Source: DATJHM01 sp035493895 (lineage in GTDB: Bacteria > Chloroflexota > Ktedonobacteria > Ktedonobacterales > Ktedonobacteraceae). Taken from it: DNA of 64,000 nt. Shown here piece after piece: positions 25,428 through 33,523 of this stretch. Position numbers and translations under genes: made by a program. The notes beneath the pieces were generated by a model, which was given only the letters and a program-made list of their open reading frames with translations, was not told where the DNA came from and searched no databases. The stretch is from contig DATJHM010000106.1 in assembly GCA_035493895.1 (NCBI GenBank), positions 103,270-167,269 on the forward strand. The letters are read 5' to 3'. How positions within the stretch are numbered: the first letter of the stretch is position 1; every line of letters begins with the position of its first letter.

Positions 25428-26735
25428 ATGGAACGCTTGCGAACTACGGAAGTGATCGCTCATGTGGGTGAACGTGTCAGAATTGAGGGCTGGCTCCATT
25501 CGCTACGCCGTCTGGGTGGTGTGACGTTTCTGGTTGTGCGCGACGGCTGGGGTTTGCTTCAGGCTGTGACCGAACAGGAAGCAGAACTTCGCCCCATTGT
25601 TGAGGGCGAGGTGGGAATTGAAAGTATTATTGCTCTTGAAGGTCAGGTAGTAGCTGAGGCCCAGGCTCCCGGCGGGGTGGAACTTCATGATTTGCAGCTG
25701 GAGGTGATCTCCGCAATCGTCGCACAACCGCCGGTCCCTTTGAACAAACGCAAGTTGAACGCGAGCCTGAGCACATTGCTCGATACTGCCGTTGTGACCA
25801 ATCGCCATCCCACACGCCGCGCTATTCTCCGTCTGGCGGCTGGCTGTATGACAGGTTTTCGCGCGCATTTACAATCTCAGGGATTTACGGAGATTCAGAC
25901 GCCGAAGATTGTGGCCGCCGCGACCGAGAGCGGCGCAAATGTGTTTAAGCTCGACTACTTTGGTCGCCCGGCCTATCTCGCACAGAGTCCGCAGCTCTAT
26001 AAGCAGATGATGGTTGGCGTTTTTGAGCGTGTTTTCGAGGTAGGCCCGGTCTTTCGCGCTGAACCTCATGACACAACGCGCCATATTAATGAATACGTGA
26101 GCCTGGATGTGGAACTGGGCTTTATTCAGGACCATTTTACGGTGATGGCTCTCCTGCGCAACGTGCTTGCGGCAATCTTCACTCATCTGCGTACAGACTA
26201 TGCGGTTGAACTGGCATTGTTGCAGGTGAAGATGCCCGAGATGCCGCAAGAGATTCCTCACATTCATTTTGCTGAGGCTCAGGAACTGATCTTTCAGCGC
26301 CACGGTGTCGATGTGCGTGGGGAGCCGGACCTCTCGCCGCAGGACGAGCGCTGGCTGGGAGAGTGGGCACGCCAGGAATATGGCAGCGATTTTCTTTTTG
26401 TGACAGGCTATCCCATGCAGAAGCGCCCATTTTATACGCATCCCGATCCCGCTCGTCCCGCCTACTCGAACTCGTTCGATCTGCTGTTTCGCGGCACAGA
26501 ACTGGTCACAGGCGGCCAGCGTTTGCATCGCTACGAAGCCTATATTGCGGCTCTTCAGCAGGCTGGTCTGCCCGTTGAAGTGTTCGCCAGCTACCTGGAA
26601 GCTTTTCAGTATGGCATGCCACCCCACGGCGGCTTTGCCATCGGCTCGGAGCGCCTGCTGATGCAGTTGATCGAGGCTCCCAATATTCGCCTGACAACGA
26701 CGTTCCCGCGCAGTATTACTCGTCTTCTGCCTTAG
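25428..26735 (+). CDS. aspS: Aspartyl-tRNA synthetase, archaeal type, probably non-discriminating
   Basis: Class II synthetase; probably charges both tRNA-Asp and tRNA-Asn with aspartate. Length 435, lacking the bacterial-type insertion. N-terminal OB fold: GERVRIEGWLHSLRRLGGVT. Motif 2 is FRAEPHDTTRHINEYVSLD; motif 3 is GFAIGSERLLMQLI. GTELVTGGQRLHRYE matches archaeal AspRS and not AsnRS. Aligned to archaeal AspRS, the anticodon-recognition positions are His24 and Pro81, the pair reported in non-discriminating enzymes where strict ones carry Trp/Gln and Lys. Such enzymes need the GatCAB amidotransferase, not in this window. ATG with TAGGAGG. Controlled by the T-box upstream. Confidence 0.9.
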   Translation: MERLRTTEVIAHVGERVRIEGWLHSLRRLGGVTFLVVRDGWGLLQAVTEQEAELRPIVEGEVGIESIIALEGQVVAEAQAPGGVELHDLQLEVISAIVAQPPVPLNKRKLNASLSTLLDTAVVTNRHPTRRAILRLAAGCMTGFRAHLQSQGFTEIQTPKIVAAATESGANVFKLDYFGRPAYLAQSPQLYKQMMVGVFERVFEVGPVFRAEPHDTTRHINEYVSLDVELGFIQDHFTVMALLRNVLAAIFTHLRTDYAVELALLQVKMPEMPQEIPHIHFAEAQELIFQRHGVDVRGEPDLSPQDERWLGEWARQEYGSDFLFVTGYPMQKRPFYTHPDPARPAYSNSFDLLFRGTELVTGGQRLHRYEAYIAALQQAGLPVEVFASYLEAFQYGMPPHGGFAIGSERLLMQLIEAPNIRLTTTFPRSITRLLP

Positions 26736-26882
26736 GAGAGTTTCGTATGCGATTTTATCTCTCCAAATATTAAGGATATAATTACGATGTGCAACTCCGT
26801 TCACTACAAAACGTATCTCTCTATATGGGATCAATTACATGCGCATAGTCCTTCTATTCAGCAATTTTTAGGATATTATGAT

Positions 26883-28586
26883 ATGTTTCGGATGCTATTG
26901 ACTTCAGTCACATCTGCTACGCCCAGGCGTTTGCCATGGTTCCTGCTTTCTGGCCTGCTCTGTGCTGTGGTTCTGAATCTCTTTGGTAGTGCTAGCCTGC
27001 CTGCCTATGCCCAGAGCCAGCCGGGAGGAAATGTAAGTGATCCTGTGGTGCGGGCCGTCGATATTGCTAACCCGGCCTCGGTGCGTATTTATACTTCTCT
27101 CGGCAGCCATCTTACAGTGCATTTCAGCAATGGCGATGTCACTTTCCCGCAAAATAACAGTCAGGGTTATATGCTCGGTATGTCGGGCAGTGGTGCATTC
27201 ATAAGTGCCAATGGAGATATTCTGACGGCTGACCATGTGGTCAATCCCCCGCAGAATACTGAATTAGATCAGCAATTGCATCAGCAGGCATCGTCCGATG
27301 TTGCGGCGTATATCAGTCAGAATAGCAGTACGGTTGGCCTGTCGCAGATGGACCCTTCCCAGGTTACGCAAGAGCTGAATAGTGGTCAGATTCGCTCAAG
27401 CAGTGTTTATGGGACGCCGAGTAGCGAGGCTTTTCTCAGTACCAGCTATACCGGTCCACTTACGGCTAGCAGCATGAATCAGGTGCCCGCAGCTCTTCAT
27501 GCCCCGATCGATAAAATTGAGGCGCAAAGCGCGGTGAATGCAGAAGATGTGGCAATTGTTCACGCAGGCTTCAGCGATACGCCCAGCGTGGCATTGGGCG
27601 ATTCTTCCTCGGTTCAGGCACAGGATGCGTTAAAGATCATCGGGTTCCCTGGCAATGCTGATATCAACGATATTCCTACCAATCTTCTGACACCATCGAT
27701 TAGCGATATCAGTGTGAGCTCGATCAAGACGACGAGCGGTGGAGCGCCGCTGATCCAGGTCAGTGGCAATGTTGGCCCGGGCGACAGTGGTGGTCCGGCT
27801 CTGGACGCGGATGGCAATGTCGTCGGTATTGTGAGCTTTGGTACAGTCACTGCCAGTGGAACCAGCACCGGCACGAGCTTTTTACAGGCCAGCAATAGTG
27901 CCAATACGCTCTTGAAGACGCTCAAATTGAATGTTACGCCGGGGAATTTCCAGAAGCTCTGGAATCAGGCTTTTAGCAGCTACGTGTCGACTACCCCCGG
28001 TCACTGGCACACTGCGCAACAACAATTTCAGCAGCTTGCGACACGCTATCCCAATTTTAAAGCCGTCCAGCCGTATCTGGACTACACCACGACGCAAGCT
28101 CAAAGCGAAACGGCCACCACGCCAGCCGCCACGACGGTCCCGCCAACCTCCGTCCCGACCCATACGAGCAGCAATACATCGACGCCTGCGCCCGTTGTCA
28201 ACCAGACTGTGTCTCGCGTCCCTGCCCTGTTGCTGACGATTGGCGTGCTGGTCGTGCTGGTGGTATTGGCCTCACTCTTCGCGGTCGTCAATATACGGGG
28301 ACGCAGGCGCAAGAAACAGTCTGCCCGGTTGGCAGCCGATACAAGTCAGAAGTCTGCCGACTCGACCAGTGCAGCAGCGACACAGGGACAGCCTGCTGCT
28401 ACTCCCTCTCCTGTCGCTCAAACGCCTGTAACGCCCATACCCTCTATGCCGACGGCGGCTCTTCCCACGACTACTGCCACGCTCAGACCGTGGCCTTGTG
28501 GACATATGAACCGTTCCAGTGCGCGTTTCTGTAGCGTGTGTGGTGAACCAGCACCGCCACCACCTACCTCTATTCGTCGTGCCTGA
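26883..28586 (+). CDS. Secreted/membrane trypsin-like serine protease with C-terminal zinc ribbon
   Basis: Membrane-tethered protease of the DegP/trypsin (S1) type. The signal anchor follows the chosen ATG (PRRLPWFLLSGLLCAVVLNL, ending PAYAQS); an upstream in-frame ATG at 26787 would bury it. Catalytic triad candidates: His in ILTADHVVNPP, Asp in AEDVAIVHAG, Ser in VGPGDSGGPALDADG. A Thr/Pro/Ser linker leads to a membrane helix (LLLTIGVLVVLVVLASLFAV), then a Gln/Thr-rich cytoplasmic tail ending in a zinc ribbon PCGHMNRSSARFCSVCG. No PDZ domain was seen. A perfect terminator follows, so it is monocistronic. The ribbon resembles that of the BACON protein. Confidence 0.88.
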   Translation: MFRMLLTSVTSATPRRLPWFLLSGLLCAVVLNLFGSASLPAYAQSQPGGNVSDPVVRAVDIANPASVRIYTSLGSHLTVHFSNGDVTFPQNNSQGYMLGMSGSGAFISANGDILTADHVVNPPQNTELDQQLHQQASSDVAAYISQNSSTVGLSQMDPSQVTQELNSGQIRSSSVYGTPSSEAFLSTSYTGPLTASSMNQVPAALHAPIDKIEAQSAVNAEDVAIVHAGFSDTPSVALGDSSSVQAQDALKIIGFPGNADINDIPTNLLTPSISDISVSSIKTTSGGAPLIQVSGNVGPGDSGGPALDADGNVVGIVSFGTVTASGTSTGTSFLQASNSANTLLKTLKLNVTPGNFQKLWNQAFSSYVSTTPGHWHTAQQQFQQLATRYPNFKAVQPYLDYTTTQAQSETATTPAATTVPPTSVPTHTSSNTSTPAPVVNQTVSRVPALLLTIGVLVVLVVLASLFAVVNIRGRRRKKQSARLAADTSQKSADSTSAAATQGQPAATPSPVAQTPVTPIPSMPTAALPTTTATLRPWPCGHMNRSSARFCSVCGEPAPPPPTSIRRA

Positions 28587-28590
28587 GCGT

Positions 28591-28624
28591 GTGGGAATGG
28601 AGTTTGCTCCATTCCCACTTTTTT
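28591..28624 (+). terminator. Intrinsic terminator of the protease gene
   Basis: GTGGGAATGGAG pairs perfectly with CTCCATTCCCAC (12 bp, 4-base loop), followed by six T. Confidence 0.95.
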
Positions 28625-28626
28625 GC

Positions 28627-29463
28627 CTAGATATGTGGTAGCTCTTTGAGAAACTTTTCCAGTGCGCGCGTGCGATATTGACGCGTAAGATCGACGATGT
28701 TGGTATGTTCTTCCGAAAAATGTAACTCTTTCATGACGCGCTCACGTAAGAGGGCCACGTCATCGCTCCAGGCAATATCCAATATGATCTCTGGAAGCTC
28801 TTCTTCACTATGATATCTATCCAGCCGTTTCAGCCAGAGCACGAAAAGACGTTCGAGCCATTCGCGGCGCATGGGCGAGGAAAGCAGCGGAGAGAGGGCA
28901 ATGGCCGTATCAAAGAGAATGTGGCTGCTGACCTCGCTCAGCAGCGTTTCCAGGGTTGGCATTCCTTCATCTATCGCCTGGTCGAAGAGGGGCGAAAGTG
29001 CCGGGTTGGTTTCGGCAATACGCGCATTGATGAGCAGCGCAAACAGATCTAACGCAGCGTGGTAGTCGCGATGATCAACCCGCTCCTCTCCCTCCTTCAA
29101 CAATTCCATGAGCTCCTGATCAATCTGTTGATACGTTTCTTCCTGGATCTCGATGGTATCGTAGCTTGCGAAACGCTGCTGATAGGCCTCCAGATCAAGG
29201 GGGAGCAGGCGTGAACGTGGCAGTGTCTTATACGTTGGGCCTATTTCGCCATTGAAGTCCCAGTCTTCGTCGGTCTTTTTCTCATTTACATCTTCGTCAC
29301 CACTCTCTTCCAGGAAAAATGAGGAAGTATTGACATCGACCTGCTCTAGTAGCGAGGAGACTTCGGTAAGTAGCTGCGGATGGCGTGCAGTCAGTTCTTG
29401 CACAAGCAAGATTAATTGTGTTTTATTGATACACTGTAGACGGTGCTCTAGCTCAGGCTCCAT
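28627..29463 (-). CDS. Hypothetical acidic helical protein (278 aa)
   Basis: Not recognised. The first 50 residues form a helical unit (TQLILLVQELTARHPQLLTE), followed by an acidic linker (DEDVNEKKTDEDWDFNGE) and a mostly helical C-terminal half with DHRDYHAALDLFALLINARI and LSPLLSSPMRREWLERLFVL. The look is that of helical repeats used for protein contacts. No signal peptide or membrane segment. Start ATG, with AAGGAGG some bases upstream. It shares direction with the histidine kinase 166 bases upstream, but cotranscription is unproven. Confidence 0.7.
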   Translation of the reverse strand: MEPELEHRLQCINKTQLILLVQELTARHPQLLTEVSSLLEQVDVNTSSFFLEESGDEDVNEKKTDEDWDFNGEIGPTYKTLPRSRLLPLDLEAYQQRFASYDTIEIQEETYQQIDQELMELLKEGEERVDHRDYHAALDLFALLINARIAETNPALSPLFDQAIDEGMPTLETLLSEVSSHILFDTAIALSPLLSSPMRREWLERLFVLWLKRLDRYHSEEELPEIILDIAWSDDVALLRERVMKELHFSEEHTNIVDLTRQYRTRALEKFLKELPHI

Positions 29464-29629
29464 TGCGGCATCCCTCCTTGAGGAATTGTTGCAAACACTT
29501 CCTGGTGTTATTTTAGATGCTATTTCAACTGGCGCTGCTTCAAAAGGAATATCTGTAATTGTAATAGATAAAGGCAGAGTTTACTAGAGTGTGTTTTTTT
29601 ACTGAGGCAGAAGACTACAGGCGAACCAA

Positions 29630-30745
29630 TTATGCATTGGTGATTGCAATGGGGAGTGTAAATGTAAAGGTGCTACCTTCGCCTACACGACTTTCGGCCA
29701 TAATTCGCCCGCCATGCGCTTCTATGACATGACGGGCAATTGCCAGTCCGAGGCCACTTCCCCCCCCATCCGGTCCCATAACATGCGTTTTTGAGCGGGC
29801 ACGATCCGTTTTATAGAAACGCTCAAAAACGCGTGAGAGTTCTTCCGCACGTATGCCTATACCTGTATCACGAACAAAGAAGCTCTGTAGGTGTTGTTCC
29901 GCATCGGAGGCGGTTCCCATCGTAATGACGCCTCCTGAGGGGGTAAATTTAACCGCATTATGCACGAGGTTGACCAGGACACGCGCAATCAGCTTGCTAT
30001 CCGCAGCCACCATCGCGTTCCCCTGGCTGATCTCTGTAGCCAGACGTACGCGGTGGCGTTGCGCGAGCGGCAGCATACGCGCCATAACTTCGCGTACGAG
30101 TTGCTCAGCCTGCACAGGCTCTATGGTGATTGGTAGCTGACCAGATTCGATACGCGAAAGCTCTAAGAGTTCGGCAACCAGACCGGAAAGATATTGTACC
30201 TCCGTCTCGATCTTTTCGACGAACTGTTGCGCTTTATCGGGATCGGTATCGATGGTATCTTCCAGGGTTTCTGCGAGCAAACGCACAGACGAGAGAGGGG
30301 TACGCAGCTCGTGCGAGATATTCGCCAGAAAATCACGCTGCGCCTGTTCGAGTCGATGGAACTCTTCCATATCTTCGATAGTGATTGCAAAATAGTGGTA
30401 GTAGGTGGCGGGAGCAATCCTGTTCGAGCTGGTCTTGCTATGAGCGAGTGGGGTAGTGGAGACGCGCCAGACAATGGCCGAGCCATTTTTGTGGTACTGG
30501 CCTTTTTGCGCTTTACCAGACTCAATGGTGGCCTGGACAAGCTGTACGATATTCTTCTCTGGTAATAGATCCTGTAAGGACTGCCCTGCTGTGAAACTTT
30601 GCTGGCCACAAAGACGCAACGCCGCTTGATTCGCTGCAACCACCTCTAGTGTTCGGTCAGCGATCAATACTGGTAGCGGGGACGCTTCCAGGAGGTTATA
30701 AAAAAGTTGCTCATACTGTACGCGTGGCGTTTTATTGTTGGACAA
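29630..30745 (-). CDS. PAS-domain sensor histidine kinase
   Basis: Soluble two-component kinase, 371 residues. N-terminal PAS domain about 10-125 (EASPLPVLIADRTLEVVAAN). HisKA with the phospho-acceptor in DFLANISHELRTPLSSVRLL. HATPase_c: N box LVNLVHNAVKFTPSG, G1 DTGIGIRAEELSRVFERFYK, and G2 GGSGLGLAIARHVIEAHGG. There is no membrane segment, so it senses an internal signal. The start is TTG, six bases after AAGGTGA; no ATG fits. No response regulator is adjacent, so it is an orphan. It resembles the kinase core of PhoR/ResE. Confidence 0.92.
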   Translation of the reverse strand: MSNNKTPRVQYEQLFYNLLEASPLPVLIADRTLEVVAANQAALRLCGQQSFTAGQSLQDLLPEKNIVQLVQATIESGKAQKGQYHKNGSAIVWRVSTTPLAHSKTSSNRIAPATYYHYFAITIEDMEEFHRLEQAQRDFLANISHELRTPLSSVRLLAETLEDTIDTDPDKAQQFVEKIETEVQYLSGLVAELLELSRIESGQLPITIEPVQAEQLVREVMARMLPLAQRHRVRLATEISQGNAMVAADSKLIARVLVNLVHNAVKFTPSGGVITMGTASDAEQHLQSFFVRDTGIGIRAEELSRVFERFYKTDRARSKTHVMGPDGGGSGLGLAIARHVIEAHGGRIMAESRVGEGSTFTFTLPIAITNA

Positions 30746-30784
30746 GCAAGATCACCTTCCTCGCTGCCTGCCTTATACAAAAAA

Positions 30785-30803
30785 GGCCACCTCATGGGTG
30801 GCC
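30785..30803 (-). terminator. Terminator after tRNA-Asn
   Basis: GGCCACC pairs with GGTGGCC around a 5-base loop, with A-runs left and T-runs right, so it works on both strands. It separates the tRNA from the kinase gene. Confidence 0.9.
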
Positions 30804-30814
30804 TTTTTAAGAGG

Positions 30815-30886
30815 CTCCTCGAGTAGGATTCGAACCTACAACCAATCGGTTAACAGCCGATTGCTCTACCGTTGAGCTATCGAGGA
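30815..30886 (-). tRNA. tRNA-Asn (GTT)
   Basis: A 72-base cloverleaf with acceptor TCCTCGA/TCGAGGA, D arm GCTC/GAGC, anticodon stem ATCGG/CCGAT with loop CTGTTAA (anticodon GTT), and T arm GTAGG-TTCGAAT-CCTAC. The discriminator is G and CCA is not encoded. Its promoter (TTGACG-17-TATACT) and a terminator flank it, so it is transcribed alone. It lies about 4 kb past the T-box-controlled AspRS gene. Confidence 0.97.
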
Positions 30887-30910
30887 ATGTTTGCTCTCAC
30901 GAACACCGTC

Positions 30911-30939
30911 AGTATATACTACTGTTGCGATTTCGTCAA
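30911..30939 (-). promoter_or_regulatory. Promoter of tRNA-Asn
   Basis: TTGACG, 17-base spacer, TATACT on the minus strand, 25 bases upstream of the tRNA 5' end. Confidence 0.85.
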
Positions 30940-30947
30940 TACCTTTT

Positions 30948-30983
30948 CAGAGGAATTTCTCTGGATCCAGAGAAATTCCTCTG
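30948..30983. repeat. Perfect 36-bp palindrome after mgtE
   Basis: Arms CAGAGGAATTTCTCTGGA and its exact complement meet at GGATCC with no loop. It lies between the mgtE stop and the tRNA-Asn promoter. Probably the mgtE 3' hairpin; there is no T-run. Confidence 0.75.
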
Positions 30984-31026
30984 TTCTCCTCGGCCCGCCT
31001 TCCACGCGCTTATACCTGTCCACTCT

Positions 31027-32976
31027 CTACATACCTACGCTTTCAATCAATGAGAGGGTGATGGCGAAAAAGGCCACCAGACTGATGATTGCGATGACTG
31101 GATCGAGCAGGGGCGCTGTAATCAGGCTGCCTCTCAAGCGCAGACGTTGCAAGATCTTCGGCAGTGCTACCCCACAAAGCGAGGCGATAAGCAGAGCCAG
31201 ACCAACGCCTATGCCGAGCGCGAGCGCTAATGGGCCGGATTTGAAGAGGCCGAAGCTGAGCAGACATACGAGAATTGTCGTGAGTATCCCGCCTACGGTT
31301 CCTTGCAGCAGCTCTCGGAAGAGCCCACGCCAGAAATCACGACCGCGTTTGGAGCGCAATTGCCAGCCAACAATACCCAGCGATTGCGAACCGGCACTTC
31401 CTGTGGTCAGTAGAACTGTGGGCATAAGGCAGATGACGCCTGCCAATGCCAGATGCGAAGTTGAGGCCTGGAGCAGGCTTGTGCCAACCAGAGCCAGGGC
31501 CGTGCTCTGGGCCAGCAAGGGCTTCCCTATCTCATAGACGAATAATGCCAGCAAGAAGCCTGCGGCGGTATTGAGCGTCAGCCAGGAGCTGCGCGTGAGC
31601 GTTCTACGCCAGGAGAAGCTGACCTCTTCCTCTGCTTCCTCGACATCGGTGCCTGCTATCTCGGAAAAATCTTCTGCTTGTTCCTCATGAATAACATCAA
31701 TGACGTCATCAACAGTGACCAGACCAACCAGCCGCTCTTCTTGATCAACAACGGGCACGCCGAGCAGGTCATATTTGGCAATAATATGTGCGACTTCTTC
31801 CTGGTCAATCTCGGTATGAACTCTAATCACCTGATCGTCCATGAGGTCCCGGATCAGGGTCTCGGGCTCCGCTGTGACGAGTTCACGCAAGGAGACCACG
31901 CCTTTCAGATGTCGCTCTTCATCAATGACATACAGATAATAGACCATCTCCAGATGCTGCGAATTCTGGCGCAGATAGAGCAGGGCATCCGCTACGCTGG
32001 ACTCTTGCTGGAGGGCTAATACCTCTGGCGTCATGATGCCGCCAGCGGTTTCGCTGCCATAGCGCAAAAGCTCGCGGATCGGTTGGGACTCGGTGGCGGG
32101 CATGAGGCTGAGCAGCCGCTCTGCCTCTCCCTCTGGCATCTCCGCCAGGATGTCTGCGGCATCGTCTGGCGCAAGCCGCTCGAGCAGATCAGAGGCTCGT
32201 TCTGGATCAAGCTCGCTCAGCAGCTCAGATTGTAATGGAAGCTCCACTTCGTTCAGGGTATCCGCCGCAGTCTCGGTATCCAGTCTTTCCAGCATTGCCC
32301 CGGCTTCATCCAGGTCGAGCTGCTCGAGAATGTCGGCGATATCAGCAGGCCGCAAGTCGGCGAGCTTATTGTGACTGACGTTAAGCTGTACCTGCGGAAT
32401 GACCCCAGGCGCATGTGCTACGGCCCCTGCCAGCACGGGCGCAAATGATCCGGTTGTGCTCGCCTGGACCATCTGTAATGGCTCGACGTAGTTCCAGGTA
32501 ATGGTTCGCTCCGGGATTTGCAGCGGAACGATGCGCCCGACCATGTCCAGCGTGGACTGCATACCCAGGCGGCGCAATAAGCCTCCCAGGCTGATATCTA
32601 CTCCTACGAGCCTCGCGGTCTTTTTGATCTGGGCCAGTTTGAGGTCATTGACTTTGACGACACGAAATCCCTGCGTATCTACGATCTGCTTATCGAGCAC
32701 GTCCCGGCGCAGTAAAATTTCATTCTCATAGGGCTCATACGCTGCAATCTGTTCCTGCTTGACCGAAAGCGGTACTTTATGGTCGTCTTCTTCTATTGTA
32801 TGGATTTGTGACCAGGGAATATAGAGCTGTCGGCTCCCTGTGCCTTTTTGCACAACCAGCGCTGTTACCACTGGAAAGGTCTCGTTTAAGGTGACGCATA
32901 CATCTCGCAAGGTTCCGACACGCTGGTTCTCGCTGTCATAAACACCCTGGCGGAGCAATGTGCTAAGAAAAATCAT
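31027..32976 (-). CDS. mgtE: MgtE-type magnesium transporter with N-terminal PRC-barrel domains
   Basis: Mg2+ channel/transporter of the inner membrane, 649 residues. Two PRC-barrel-like units come first (VGTLRDVCVTLNETFPVVTA; then IVDTQGFRVVKVNDLKLAQI), a fusion not present in the classical protein. The MgtE N superhelix follows (ADILEQLDLDEAGAMLERLD, DPERASDLLERLAPDDAADI). Next are two CBS domains (about 325-445, with LIRDLMDDQVIRVHTEIDQE) and five membrane helices with the pore motif LMPTVLLTTGSAGSQSLGIV. The ATG with AGGCGGTGAT before it is chosen; in-frame codons further upstream cross a palindrome. It has an unusual leader of about 510 bases. Confidence 0.93.
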   Translation of the reverse strand: MIFLSTLLRQGVYDSENQRVGTLRDVCVTLNETFPVVTALVVQKGTGSRQLYIPWSQIHTIEEDDHKVPLSVKQEQIAAYEPYENEILLRRDVLDKQIVDTQGFRVVKVNDLKLAQIKKTARLVGVDISLGGLLRRLGMQSTLDMVGRIVPLQIPERTITWNYVEPLQMVQASTTGSFAPVLAGAVAHAPGVIPQVQLNVSHNKLADLRPADIADILEQLDLDEAGAMLERLDTETAADTLNEVELPLQSELLSELDPERASDLLERLAPDDAADILAEMPEGEAERLLSLMPATESQPIRELLRYGSETAGGIMTPEVLALQQESSVADALLYLRQNSQHLEMVYYLYVIDEERHLKGVVSLRELVTAEPETLIRDLMDDQVIRVHTEIDQEEVAHIIAKYDLLGVPVVDQEERLVGLVTVDDVIDVIHEEQAEDFSEIAGTDVEEAEEEVSFSWRRTLTRSSWLTLNTAAGFLLALFVYEIGKPLLAQSTALALVGTSLLQASTSHLALAGVICLMPTVLLTTGSAGSQSLGIVGWQLRSKRGRDFWRGLFRELLQGTVGGILTTILVCLLSFGLFKSGPLALALGIGVGLALLIASLCGVALPKILQRLRLRGSLITAPLLDPVIAIISLVAFFAITLSLIESVGM

Positions 32977-33001
32977 GAGTATCACCGCCTTTTCTATGCT
33001 A

Positions 33002-33049
33002 GAGTTATCCATCCACTTATCCACATATATGTGGATAAGTGGATAACTC
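33002..33049. promoter_or_regulatory. DnaA-box palindrome 26 bases upstream of mgtE
   Basis: A 48-bp near-perfect palindrome. Its centre holds two inverted TTATCCACA boxes (33017-33025 and 33030-33038) separated by TATA, and the outer arms carry GTTATCC/GGATAAC. TTATCCACA is the strict DnaA-box consensus. In RNA it would be a stem of about 20 bp just before the mgtE ribosome site, so either DNA binding or RNA folding could be the role. Confidence 0.6.
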
Positions 33050-33172
33050 GTCCGTCTTGTAACTGTTGTTACGATGAACCACAGCATAGCGAGATAAGAT
33101 ATCAACAACGTTTGTAACGCGTGTTATCTTAACCTGTGTGAGTTCATCACGGGGGGCTGCGGAGCAGCTTTA

Positions 33173-33289
33173 AAGGACTTACTGGCAGGCGGGAGAGTCC
33201 TTACTCGATAGTAGAATGCTCATCGAGTAAGGCTAATGAGGTTAAGAGTGCAGTCTCACTCTTTTCCGTTCGGCGGCATACTCGATGAG
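33173..33289 (-). promoter_or_regulatory. Mutually exclusive stems in the mgtE leader
   Basis: On the minus strand, segment A (CTCATCGAGTA, 33279-33289) is exactly complementary to B (TACTCGATGAG, 33219-33229). B, shifted by three bases (33222-33232), is also exactly complementary to C (ATCGAGTAAGG, 33199-33209). Both helices are 11 bp and cannot coexist. A third stem, AAGGACT/AGTCCTT (33196-33202 with 33173-33179), competes for C. Segment A lies inside the small ORF. This is attenuator-like logic, though no T-run follows the B:C stem. Confidence 0.6.
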
Positions 33290-33358
33290 GAGCAGAACAA
33301 TCCCTTGAGTAGGCTCGCAAATTTTCTGCGACCTACTATGACTAGGGCCAGCGTCCAT
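33242..33358 (-). CDS. Possible 38-codon leader peptide of mgtE
   Basis: An ATG eight bases after AAAGGAGG, the best ribosome site in the region, opens 38 codons (MDAGPSHSRSQKICEPTQG, then IVLLLIEYAAERKRVRLHS). It is too short for most gene finders. Codons for LLIEYA contain leader segment A, so ribosome position could decide which hairpin forms. No homology known to me. The GGTGAGG at the ribosome site also recalls the Mg2+ M-box, whose other conserved blocks were not found. Real translation is unproven. Confidence 0.4.
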   Translation of the reverse strand: MDAGPSHSRSQKICEPTQGIVLLLIEYAAERKRVRLHS

Positions 33359-33375
33359 GTCCCTCACCTCCTTTG

Positions 33376-33464
33376 CCCGCTCAATTGCTACTCTCTTCAG
33401 CACATGACTATGAAAGGTCATATCGTTCTCTTGAAATTTGCTGAAGCGCTATCACAATTGCGGG
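33376..33464 (-). ncRNA. Nested hairpin at the 5' end of the mgtE leader
   Basis: Three nested helices: CCCGCAATTG/CAATTG-A-GCGGG (10 bp, one bulge), TTCAGC/GCTGAA, and ATGAC/GTCAT. The base closes four bases before the ribosome site of the small ORF. It starts about 23 bases after the predicted transcription start. The regular nesting suggests a selected RNA structure, perhaps a ligand- or ion-sensing one. Confidence 0.55.
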
Positions 33465-33494
33465 TTTGAAAAAAATTTTCTTTAGCTCTCACGA

Positions 33495-33523
33495 AGTATA
33501 GCATGGCTGCTCTAGATCGACAA
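33495..33523 (-). promoter_or_regulatory. Promoter of the mgtE transcript
   Basis: TTGTCG, 17-base spacer, TATACT on the minus strand. The predicted start is near 33488, giving a leader of about 510 bases. Confidence 0.7.

Noticed and set aside
25869..26834. 321-codon open frame antisense to AspRS
   Set aside because: Opposite a clear synthetase gene, no ribosome site, no recognisable domain.
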